Assembly (NCBI RefSeq): GCF_000220395.1
Contig: NW_004086057.1
Location: 1-64,000 of the forward strand
Reading direction: 5' to 3'
Origin: Ichthyophthirius multifiliis
Taxonomy: Eukaryota; Ciliophora; Oligohymenophorea; Hymenostomatida
Length of the DNA stretch: 64,000 nt
Below are positions 27,133 through 37,805 of this stretch, in pieces (position 1 is the first letter of the stretch; every line of letters begins with the position of its first letter). The notes under the pieces were generated by a model that saw only the letters and a list, made by a program, of their open reading frames with translations, made no database searches and had not been told where the DNA came from. Made by a program: the position numbers and the translations under genes.

Positions 27133-27852
27133 ATGGAAAAAACAAAAATTATAAGAAAATCAAAATATTATAAAAAAAAATAAAAAGTTCACGAAATAGT
27201 TCATGAAAATAAAGATTTTTTTTGCCCTATATGTCTTGATTTTATATGCGGAAGTGTTTCAATTAAATGCGGGCATACTTTTTGTGAATAGTGTTATATA
27301 GAATATGAATTATTATTCGATTAGTGCTTGATTTGTAAATAAAACTTAAGGTAATTTTTTTATATTCCTTTTGAATTAAAATAAGCTTTTTTCAAAACAT
27401 AATAAAGAAATTAAGAATACAGATAATGTTTTTTACTTGACAATATAATTTTGGAATATATCGAAAAGCATTAAAAAGATGCATTAGAAATATATTAAAA
27501 TAGAAAATATGAATATTTAAAATGGAAACAAAATAGGAAAGTAAATAAATTCGAAATTGGTTAAAAAATAGACGTTAGAGATGAATGGAATCATATTTGG
27601 TGTTCTGCTATTATATCGAAAATTAAAAAAAATTAAAATTAAGATTTACCATCTAATATTATTGTATATTATCTTCATAACAGTGTACAAGAAAATATTC
27701 CTGTGGATTCTAAAAGATTAGCACCATAGGGATTTTATACAGATAGAAAAGATATTCCTCATTATGATAATTATAAAATTAAAAATTCAATTGTAATTTA
27801 ACTTGAGAGTTAAGCTTTTAAATAATAAAAAAAATATTATATTACTTATTGA
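27133..27852 (+). CDS. RING-finger protein with C-terminal chromo/Tudor-like domain
   Basis: Two exons (27133-27350 and 27423-27852) give 215 residues with TGA at 27850-27852. A C3HC4 RING occupies residues 31-68: C31, C34, C46, H48, C51, C54, C65 and C68 in CPICLDFICGSVSIKCGHTF followed by CEQCYIEYELLFDQCLICK. RING domains recruit E2 enzymes, so this is a probable E3 ubiquitin ligase. The second exon has a helical linker and then KIDVRDEWNHIWCSAIISKI, NIIVYYLHNSVQENIPVDSK and RLAPQGFYTDRKDIPHYDNY, which looks like a small beta-barrel of the Tudor/MBT type ('vDvrD....W..A.I' ... 'v.Y.g' ... 'RiAp.gfyt'); that barrel is inferred from the pattern. Substrate unknown. Gene spacing to the cyclin upstream is 173 nt, same strand. 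Confidence 0.85.
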
Positions 27853-28907
27853 GAAATTAATAATTTTAACAAAAAAATATGGAATTTTTTTTTTTATATT
27901 TTAATTATGTATAAAAATTTATAAATATATAATATTTAAATTTTTGTTTTTTATGAAAAACTAATAATATAAATAAATTTATATATATTATTTGTTTTTA
28001 TATTTGTATTTATATTATTTTATTTTTTAAATAGAAAATATATCTATCTTTTATATTTAATAATTATTTTAAAATATCAATTTTTTTTTTTAATTTAAGA
28101 AACAAATAAAAAAACTTATTATGTTTAATTTTTATTTAAAAGATCGTTAAAGAATTATGTATTTTTATCTATTTTATATAAATAAAATAATATTTTTAAA
28201 AGGAAAATTAAATAATATATATAAAAATTAAATATTTTAAAAATAAAATTGTTTAAATTTTATTTAACGCAAATATATAAAAAATAAATATTGTTTATAT
28301 TGACTATTAATTCAAAACAAAATATATATTATGATATATTTAACATGTTAATTACATATTTATTTTATAAATATTATTTTTAATTTTAATAATATATTCT
28401 TTATTTAAATTATAAAATAAATTTGTTAAAATTTCAAAATTTTAAATCCATATTTAATTTATTAATAATAATATATATTATATAATAAATAAAAAATATT
28501 TAATATTATTTTTCTATTTACATAAACAATTTTATAATTTTTCTATTTTTTTTTAATAATAGAATAATTTTAAAAGTATTTTATTCTTTAATTTATATAT
28601 TATTTTTACAAAATAAATAAAAAAATTCTTGTATTTACTTTCTATATATAAGTTTCGTCATGATTTATTAAATATTATATAAATATATCGTAATATTATA
28701 TATATTAATAATGATTAATTATTAAAATTCATTATATAAATATTGTCTATTTCTAAATAATTCAAATATTTAGAAAAATATTATCAAAAAAAATAAATAT
28801 TTTTTGATTAGTTTTTTTTTTTTTTTCAAAATAAATTGCAAAATCATATTACAAACATATAAATTAAAAATATTTACAACTTAAAAAAATAATAATAATA
28901 AAAAAAA
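27853..28907. other. Intergenic region (1.05 kb)
   Basis: Almost pure A/T between two same-strand genes. No protein-like frame, RNA gene or repeat family recognised. Confidence 0.6.
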
Positions 28908-29909
28908 ATGACCTCAACTTAATTAAAAAAAGATAAGCTAGTTTATTTAGATCAATAATCTTTTATTTATTAATAAAGAAATTATATCGCAGGATATTTT
29001 GGAGGTAAATATAAAAAAATTCTTAAAAATAAAACAATTAAAATACAAAGGATTCGTTTAAGCTTTAATAGGATAACCTTTTGACACAATAAAAGTTCGT
29101 CTCTAAAGTTCATTAATAAAAGTATCTCCTATAGAATGCTTAAAAAATTTAATTTAAAATGAAGGTCCTTTAGCATTATACAAAGGTAAAACTTAAAAAG
29201 TAAGTATATATTAAATATATAAAATATAGGTATTGGTTCTCCTTTAATATGTTTGAGTGGTGTAGTTGCAATTTAATTTGGGGTTTTTTCACATGTTGTG
29301 AATCTTTTTAAATAAAAATAAAATCTATAAAATCTTCCTATATACCAAATGGCGATTTCAGGAGGAATTTGTGGTTTAGTATCTTGTAGTGTATTAGCCC
29401 CTATGGAGCACATAAGAATTAGATTGTAAGTAATAAAGGAAGGAAAAAGTACAAGCGCAATAAATGCTTTTAAACATATATATATGTAATATGGATTAAA
29501 AGGAATTTATAAAGGATTATTTATAACTATTTTAAGAGAAACTCCTGCCATGTTTATTTATTTTGGAGTTTATAATTGGATGATAAGATACTTTTAAGCA
29601 AAATATGAAAAATCAAGTATTGTGTATTAATTAGCTCCTTTGTTTTCAGGTGCATTAGCAGGAATTGGATATTGGTCTATTATATATCCTGTTGATACTG
29701 TTAAATCTAAAATTTAAACTGATAGTTTTATTGGAGGTAAATATAAAGGAAGTTTAGATTGCTTTTAAAAAACTATAAAAACATAAGGAATTAAATAACT
29801 TTTTAGAGGATTTGGTGTTACTAATTTAAGAGCTGTGCCTGTAAATGCAGGAAGTTTCTTTGTATATGAAAGCGTTAAAATATAAATTGAAAAATAGATA
29901 AGATTATGA
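28908..29909 (+). CDS. Mitochondrial carrier family (SLC25) protein
   Basis: Three exons (28908-29004, 29051-29185, 29230-29909) encode 303 residues, the normal carrier length, with TGA at 29907-29909. The three tandem repeats each show the carrier signature P-x-[DE]-x-[IV]-[KR]-x-[RK]: QPFDTIKVRLQ in repeat 1, APMEHIRIRLQ in repeat 2 and YPVDTVKSKIQTD in repeat 3, each followed by a G-rich loop and helix (ALYKGIGSPL, GIYKGLF, LFRGFGVTNLRAVPVNAG). Six transmembrane helices are expected in the inner mitochondrial membrane. The third-repeat motif YPVDTVKSKIQTDS and the overall pattern are like the carnitine/acylcarnitine and basic amino acid branch (SLC25A20/29/45/48), but the substrate cannot be fixed by reading. 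The first intron interrupts the first helix after GYFGG. Confidence 0.93.
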
Positions 29910-31362
29910 AAATAAAAGTAAGAAATTTATTAAAATAAAATTAAATTAAAAAAAAACTATTTTTAAAAATAAATATATATATATATGTATATATATATAA
30001 AAATATAAAAAAAAAAATATAAATATATAATATTTATATGTATATAATATTATTTTTATATTTATTTTATTTATTAATAATCAATAATATATATTTAAAA
30101 TAATAAGAAATAATTATAATTTTTATTTAATATAGAAAAATATTTTAGTAATATTAAATTATTTATAAGCAAAATTAAATCATTTAATTTATATTTATAA
30201 CCTTTTTCAACAAAGAATATATATACACTAATAATATAGATATATAAATTAATTTTTAATAATTTATATATATTTATATCTTTATTTCTTTATTTCTTTC
30301 TTTCATTCTTAAAAGTAGAAACAAATCTTTTATTTAAATATATAAATTTCTAAAAAATTATTAAAATGTCAAATAAATATTAAATACAATTATTAAAATA
30401 ATATATCTATTTTTTTATAACTTTCATAATTAAACAATTTATTTAGTTATATATATTTTATAGTTTATACATGTTAAATATTAAAAAGAATAGCAATAAA
30501 AATAAATTCAAAAAGTTCATCATCTTAACAAAATAAGAATATTCTGATACTACTAATAAATAATAAAACTATGTCAATAAACAAAAAAACAAGAACTTAT
30601 ATAATTGAAAAAAAATAATCATAAGAAAATAAAGATAAAATATTTATAACAAAAATAATAATAATAATTATAATAATAATAATAATAATACGAATATTTA
30701 ATCAATGAATCAAAAAGAAACATAGATAAATAAATAAATAAAATTTAGAAAATACTTGTAATAGTGAATATGATTTGAGATTCATAAATTAGATGTGAAT
30801 AAAGTATTATTATAAAATAATAACTAATTATAAATTAAGAAAGAAAAAAATAAAAAGATATTTCTAAAAATATCTAAAATACGAAAATAATTTATAAAAT
30901 AGTGAAAAAAATGAAAAAATATAAAAATTTTAATAAATTTTTACAAAAATAATTAATCTAATTAACTATAATTTAAATTTTCAACTTTAGCTTTAATATG
31001 AAGATAATAATGAAAATTGATTTTTTTTATACATATATATATATAAAATAAATATTTTAAAAAAGCAAAAAGTAAATAAATATAACAATATAACAACCTT
31101 ATAATAATTTTTAATTATTATTAAAAAAAATTAATAATTAATTTTTTGAATTTGTTTTTTTTATAATTATTTAAAAAAAAAATATATTCTATTTATAATT
31201 TTTGATTTAAAAAAATTTAGAGATATATGTAATTTATAAATAATACATGTTAATTCACTTTTTAATAAAATATTTATTAAAGCTATATTATATATTAAAA
31301 AAAGAAATAACAAAGATAAATAAAAATAGACTATTTATTAAAAAATCAAATAAAAAGTAAAA
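29910..31362. other. Intergenic, with an unresolved coding-like stretch
   Basis: Between the carrier and the 7-TM gene. At ~30474-31020 there is K/N/Q-rich sequence that is partly protein-like: an ATG frame from 30474 with an Asn run at ~30660-30692, and at the end a frame reading ENTCNSEYDLRF, then NYKLRKKKIKRYFQKYLKYE and closing LQYEDNNEN before a TGA near 31018. Each frame is interrupted by TGA and no intron pair was found that joins them, so it may be a decayed gene, a gene with A-run sequence errors, or chance. The remainder is simple A/T. Confidence 0.35.
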
Positions 31363-32897
31363 ATGAGAAAATCAATATTAATATTAGTTATTTTAATTTT
31401 TTACATACATGCTACACTCGTACAGTAGAATAAAACATAATTTATAATCACTTCAAAAAGGAAAATCATTTCAAATATTTGACTAAGTTTACTTCAGATA
31501 TTGGAATTACAACCTATAAAATAAGAGCCAAGTTTAATTAACCATTAGATTATTAAGCATAAGATGATGAAACAATTGCTTTAAGTATCAGCATTGTTCA
31601 AGATACTAATTGGGGAGAATTAGAAAGCGCAATCTCTTGTAAAGAAAAACGTTAACTTTCTAGTTATCATGAAACTCTAGAAATACCTATCAATGGAAAT
31701 AATTGGAGCAAATATATTGTTGGAACTATATTAGAAAGAGAATAAAGGTTTTATTATATTTTATATATAAATTTATTTTTTAAAAAATAAAGCCATATTT
31801 GGTATTATAATATGTAAGATTGTGATGAAATTATATTAAAAAAAGATCCAAGAGGATTAAGAGTTTTAGTAAAATAAAATAATTATAGATATATGAATTT
31901 AAAAAAAAATATATTAATAAATTTACAATATATTTAAAATATATATAAAAATAATTATTTAATATATAAATATATATATAAATAATATAAATAAAATTAA
32001 TTATATATACATTAGTTTGAAATAGTAATGTTAAATGAAGGAATGAATCATCTTTCATATGAAGAATTTGGACTTTAATACATTCATTTGGGTATAATGT
32101 TAATAACTTTATTATTTTTAGTTGTAAATTTAAAATATTTATTCGCAAAACAAGATAAAGACTTAGGCTTTGATTGGGCTCTATTTTATTTAAGTTTATC
32201 TGTTTTTTTCTAATTCTTAAGTTCTTTTTTAGAATATATTCATCTTTATATTTTAAAATAAGATGGTGAAGGGATTGTTGTACTTTAAATATTTTCTGCT
32301 TTTTCTTAAGTAATTACTTAATTTGCAATGGCAATATTGTTACTTTTGTTAGCTTGGGGATGGACTATAAGTTATTAAGTTGGAGATGATTTAGATGTTT
32401 ATGTTATTATTGGAGTATTTTACTTTTTTAATATATTTTTTTTTAAATAATTTATTTTATTTTTTTAGGTAATGTTTGGAATTTTGAATATTATTTTCGT
32501 AGGATTATCAAAATTAACAGATGGAATGAGTTATAAAAATCATTAATATGATGGATATATTGGATATATTATTTCTGGTTTTAAACTTATTATGCTAATT
32601 ATTTTCATTAATGGACTTAAGAGTACTAAATAAACTGCTAAATTAAGAGCAATATAATTTTTGGATAAAATTTCAATTTAAGGAATTGTTTATTTTTTAT
32701 TTTTCCCACTTTTATTCTATACTTCTTATTTGGTTTTACCTTAATTGTAGAATTAATTTGTAGTTTTTTGCGAAAATTTGTTTTAGTTTTAATAGAGTGT
32801 TAGCCTTTTTATTTTGATTGGTAATAAAAGTGGAATTTATAATTAAATTTGCTTTAGAAGAAAATTATAAATTAATAATAATGAAAAATTTGAATGA
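31363..32897 (+). CDS. GPR180/TMEM145-like seven-transmembrane protein
   Basis: Five exons (31363-31419, 31461-31747, 31793-31868, 32016-32414, 32469-32897) give 415 residues; TGA at 32895-32897. Residues 1-19 are a signal peptide (MRKSILILVILIFYIHATL). An extracytosolic beta-rich domain follows (HFKYLTKFTSDIGITTYKIR, LDYQAQDDETIALSISIVQD). From exon 4 come seven hydrophobic helices starting at YIHLGIMLITLLFLVVNLKY, with the family-typical 'LLLLLAWGWTISY' and polar loop residues, ending in a short basic tail. The architecture (signal peptide, beta domain, 7 TM with the 'l..kGWt' motif) is that of GPR180/TMEM145. The function of this family is poorly known; a sorting or receptor role at the plasma or endomembrane is inference. 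Intron 31869-32015 is 147 nt, a multiple of three without TGA, so it could be read through. Confidence 0.82.
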
Positions 32898-33201
32898 CTT
32901 TATAATTTTTAATTTATATATATAATATTATTATCATATGATTTTCTATTTAATTAAATATTGTTAGTAATTATAAAATTCATATTTTTTTATTCTTAAT
33001 TTATTATTTTTAATAATTAAAAAATTATAAATCACAATTACTTTTATTTTAAAAAAAAAATTAAAAATTTAAAAATTTTTTAAAAAGTTAAAATATAATA
33101 AAATTGATAAAAAAAAATATATGTATAAAAAAAGTAATAAAATAAAAAAAGTAATAATTTTTTAAAAAATTTAAAATAATACTGAAAAATTAAAAATATA
33201 T
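32898..33201. other. Spacer before phosphatase gene
   Basis: About 300 bp of A/T with A-runs between two same-strand genes; nothing recognised. Confidence 0.6.
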
Positions 33202-33791
33202 ATGCATTCGGAATATCCAATATAGCAAAAATTTAACCAAAAATAATGTACAAATAATTATGATAAATAATTACATATATAGACTAATTTAAATCCTTCT
33301 TCTTAATTTGCACTAAAAAGTACAGATTAAATATACAATTAGCATAGCCAACAAAAATAATCTTAAAACACATACTAAGAACAATAATTAGATACCAAAA
33401 CACCATAAAACTAAACACAAAAACATATCTAAAATAAAACTAAAAAAAATAATAATAATATAATAAATGAGAACATAAACTTAAACATTACCAACAAATT
33501 TAAAGAAAATAAATAATAATAGCATTATTTTATTTATTCAGTTCCTTAATTAATATAACCAGCACCTCTTGATTGCATTATACAAGAAGATGAAGAATTA
33601 GGAGGATTATATTTAGGAAATTTAGATGCAGCATTAGATACTGATATTTTGAAAAAACATAAAATAAGGGCTGTGTTGACTACTTCAATTGAAACTGGAT
33701 TCAGATATGCGGAGGAAGCAATACATTTTCATGAATGTAAAAATAAATATATATATATATATATATATATTATTATATATTTATATTCATA

Positions 33792-33822
<31 letters not shown>

Positions 33823-34754
33823 ATATAATTTAATTTTTAATTATATTATTTAAATTAGCTTTACCAGCACATGATAAAGTAGGATATGATATTACATTGC
33901 ACTTTGAAAACGGAATAGAGTTTATTGATAGACATAGGAAATATACAAATGTTTTAGTTCATTGTTTTGCTGGAGTATCGAGAAGCGCTTCAATATGTAT
34001 TGCTTATTTAATGAAAACAAAAAAATGGAATTTGGAAAAAGCGCTTTGGCATTTGAAAAAATCTAGAAGAATTGTAAATCCTAATGTTGGGTTTATTAAA
34101 AAATTATGTGCTTTTGAATAATATTTAATTTAGTAATCAAGTAATTATAATTAGAATTAGAATTCTGTTGCGATTGATAATTCTAATGAAAGTGCCTTAT
34201 TTTCTCCTTTATAGGTTTGGTAAGATAATAATGGTTTTAATTAATAATAGTCCATTTAATAAATTGAAATTGTCCAGCCTAGTCCTTAAAATGAATAAAC
34301 TTATTAGTAATTGGCTGTTGCTTAATAATAATAGTAATAATTTCAATTATAATAATATAATGTCGGATATGATAATTAATAGTTATAATAATAATAAAAA
34401 TAGATTTTAAATTAATAATAATAAATCTATTAATAGTAATAAGTTTAATAATACTAATAAATATAATAATAATAGTTAGCACTTAAATAAACTCAATTTT
34501 TATAAAAATAAGATAATAAAGTAAATGATTTGTAAAACATGAATAAATAATAACAATAATAATAATCTAAATTTGGAATATAGATACTTGCAAATGACAA
34601 TGATTATTTATAATTTTAAAGATAATAAAGAGGATAATAAATAGTTAATAATGAATAAAATAAATAATAAAATGGATACTATTAATAATAATATATTAAT
34701 TAGAAATTTTAAAATCCTTAATAATATCCAAAACAATCGAATAATATTATATGA
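33202..34754 (+). CDS. Dual-specificity protein phosphatase with Q-rich tail
   Basis: Two exons (33202-33736, 33859-34754) give 476 residues, TGA at 34752-34754. The catalytic domain is central: 'LGGLYLGNLDAALD' is the conserved opening strand of DUSPs, the general acid is D184 (LPAHDKVGYD), and the P-loop is VHCFAGVSRSASICIAYLMK with nucleophile C214 and R220 (HC-x5-R) followed by the DUSP-typical 'SRSas...AYlM'. The downstream helix RRIVNPNVGFIKKL matches 'r..v.PN.gF..QL'. All residues needed for catalysis are present, so it should dephosphorylate Ser/Thr/Tyr or related substrates. Residues ~1-125 are Q/N-rich and the C-terminal ~200 residues are a long glutamine-rich region written mostly with TAA/TAG, typical of ciliate low-complexity tails. 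The intron (122 nt) contains an AT microsatellite. Confidence 0.93.
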
Positions 34755-34879
34755 GATATGTTTTTAAAATATAAAAATAAATTTTTGCATCTCTTTTTTA
34801 TAATAATATATTAAAAAAATTATTTATTATTTTTATTTTATTTAATAATAAAATTATATTTTTTAAAAAAATAAATAAA

Positions 34880-37714
34880 ATGAAATCTTTATCAAGTGAA
34901 AAGAAATTAAAACTAAATGATTGGAAAATAAATACAATTAGAAATATTTTTATAAAAAAGCAATAAACCATATAAAATATAGATTAAATTTAAAAAAAAA
35001 CAATTAAATAAAGATTTTAAAGAGCCCAAACATAAATAGATTGCTTTAATTTTAATATAAATAAACCCTAATCTAAAGATGATTAATAATTCAAATATTT
35101 TTTATAAAATAATAAATTATATACAGATAATTTACAAATAATAGATAACTTAAAAAATATTCCTTAAAATGTTTTAATTATAATATTATTAATATATTTT
35201 TATTTTTTAACAAAAAAAGATTAAACTTTCCTTAAAATCAACAAATATATCTAATTAAAAAGCTATGAATTAACAAGAAGAAAATTAATAATAAATAATT
35301 AGTGAATAAACAATGATTTTTTTATTTAGTTTTATTAACTAATTGGATTAGAATATTTATTAAGAAAGTAAAAAAAGTTTTTCATTTTAATTAGTAAACT
35401 AAACATTGTAAATTTTTAATGAATATCTTCCTTCTCTTATTAGATAAACTTAAAGTTTTAATATTAATTTGAGCATTTTAATAGAAGTTTTTTATAATTT
35501 TATTGTTTATCTTCTTGATTAAATATAAACTAAAATAAAATATAAACTTAAAAATTTAATTAATATAACTCATAAGGAAAAAAAATAAGAAGTTGAAGAA
35601 TTATAAAACACTGTTACATTATTAAAAGTATGAAAATAAAAATATATTAAAAATGTATCATTTGTTTTTTTATAAAAAAAAGGATGAAATAATTAACCTT
35701 AAAAAATAAAATAGAGATTATAAAATTTAATAAGAGTAAGAAAAATATGTATTGAAAGAAAAAATCAACTCATTAAATTAGAATATTGAAGAAATGAAAA
35801 TTAATTTAAAAGAATGTTATAATTTAGATAATCCTCCTTAATAACTGGAAAACGTATTCATATATATATTTTAAACAATCAAATATTTTACAAAAAGTTA
35901 GCTAAAGCTACCGATAATTTAAGAAATCTAATATAGAAAGAAGAAAATAAAAGTTATAAAGTATAAATTAAGGCGTAATAATAAATTATTTAGGTTTCTA
36001 ATACTATACTTGATATTGCAAAAAAAGAAATAATGTAGTCAGAATTTTATTGTTAAAAACATAATTTTTATTAATGTCATGATATGAATATTTTAAAGTA
36101 AAATATAAAATATTAATTTTTTCTAAAAAATTTTATTTAGAATTCTAGGTGAACACCCATTTAATATTTGTCTTTCCTATTTGTATTATTATGGAGATTT
36201 AAAAGGTAATTTATAAAAAAAAAACAAAAACAAAAATTTAAAAAAATAGAATTAGAAATATATAACTGTAAAAGTATATTAATAAAATTTTGGAATGAAT
36301 TTTGTCAAAGTTCTAATAATTTAAATAGTTGTGAATTCTTAATTTAATTTTTATTAAAAGAATTATAACAAAACTTTTTTAATGTAAGTTAATAATTAGT
36401 TAATATTATTGAATATTTAAAAAATAATATGTAAAGTTAACCTTTAGCTAATTTTTTTGTAGTTATATTCGGTTTATTTAACTATGAAATGCCTGATTTA
36501 CAAATTCTAAGGGTTATAAAAAGTATTTATAAATTTCTTTTGTAAACATAGCCTTAAAACTATAGTTTGAATTAAACATTATAATAGGATTAAAATAAAT
36601 AAGAAAGAAGTTTTTAATTAGAAAAAAACTCCTTTATTTAAATAAATATTCTAGAAATTAAAATTGAAGAGGTAATAGATTTTTTATTCATATAAAATAT
36701 TTTGGAAAGAGAAAGATTTATCAACCTACTTATAGATAAAATAAAGGAATAATCAGTTTATTTGAAATAATCAGTAAGTTTGTATTTATAAAAAATAGTC
36801 TAAATAATATAATTAAATAAAATGAATAGCCTGAATTAATAAATAGAAGAATATATGGCTAATAATAATATAGGAAGAAATGGTAATTTTATCAACAATC
36901 TCAGTTTAGAAAACTTATAAGTTTTTTGTCAAAAAATAAATATTAATAATCCTTTGTTTATTCTAAATTAATTTTTAAGATTGGAAAGAGAAGAAGAAGC
37001 TTTATTAAAAAATGGTATTATTTAATAAAAAAACTTCTAAGAATTATTCAGAAAAAGCATTAATTAATTAATAAAAATGCAAAGAATGAACGAGGATATT
37101 TTTTCGAACAAAAAGTATAAAAATTTAGAAGATAATGAGTTTAATTTAAAAAACAATATGATTGAAACAAATTTAGATAATGCTTTATGTTTAAATGATT
37201 AATAATAATAATTTTAGAATAAAATCTAAAAAAAATCTAAATCTATGCTAAAATCGTAAATTTTGAATACACCTTCTTCTAAAAAGATAAGTAATAAAAA
37301 TTTAGTATTAGGAAAAAGTAACCTTTTAGCAAAATAATAAAAAAAATCGCAATAATAATCTAATTAAAATATATAAAGCTTTGCTTTAATAGAAAATTAA
37401 AATGGGTCTGGAACTTAATAATAAAATATAAATTAAAATAGCTTTTCTAATAATAATTTAAATAATATTCAATTTGCGAATAACGAGAGTAATTATTTTA
37501 ATAGTAATTCAGATATTAAGAACTTTAATTAAATTTTAATTTTAAAAATACCTAATCTAAACTTAATATTAGTAGAGATCTTTTAGATGAGATTCCTGAA
37601 AAATTTTATGAGAATAAAATTCCGTTTTAAGACGTTTGTAGTCCGATTGATTAAAAAAGATCTAATTAAAAAAATTCAAGTGATTTTAAAGGATTTAAAT
37701 TAAAAAAAAGTTGA
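34880..37714 (+). CDS. Unrecognised coiled-coil protein, multi-exon
   Basis: Starts at ATG 34880, only 125 nt after the phosphatase gene, and ends at TGA 37712-37714; about 850 residues. Introns inferred from frame: a GT at ~35170 to AG ~35220, ~35629-35682, ~35850-35896, ~36098-36140 and ~36205-36247, each 43-54 nt. After a Q/K-rich N-terminus there is a coiled coil (EIINLKKQNRDYKIQQEQEK; KINSLNQNIEEMKINLKECY), then a helical, non-repetitive region (ILGEHPFNICLSYLYYYGDL; FFVVIFGLFNYEMPDLQILR; FINLLIDKIKEQSVYLKQSV), and a Ser/Asn/Lys-rich disordered tail. No catalytic motif or named domain was recognised. Conserved-looking globular blocks and clean splicing argue for a real gene. A cytoskeletal or ciliary role is only a guess from its build. 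Confidence 0.75.
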
Positions 37715-37805
37715 TTTTAAATTTCTTTATATAAATTAATTTTTATTATTTTGTTTTTTTTTTTTAATAATTTTATATTTTTTATTTAATTTTTTTTTTT
37801 ATTTT

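Noticed and set aside
31831-32148. Minus-strand 105-residue hydrophobic frame
   Set aside because: Shadow of the 7-TM gene's intron and fourth exon on the opposite strand.
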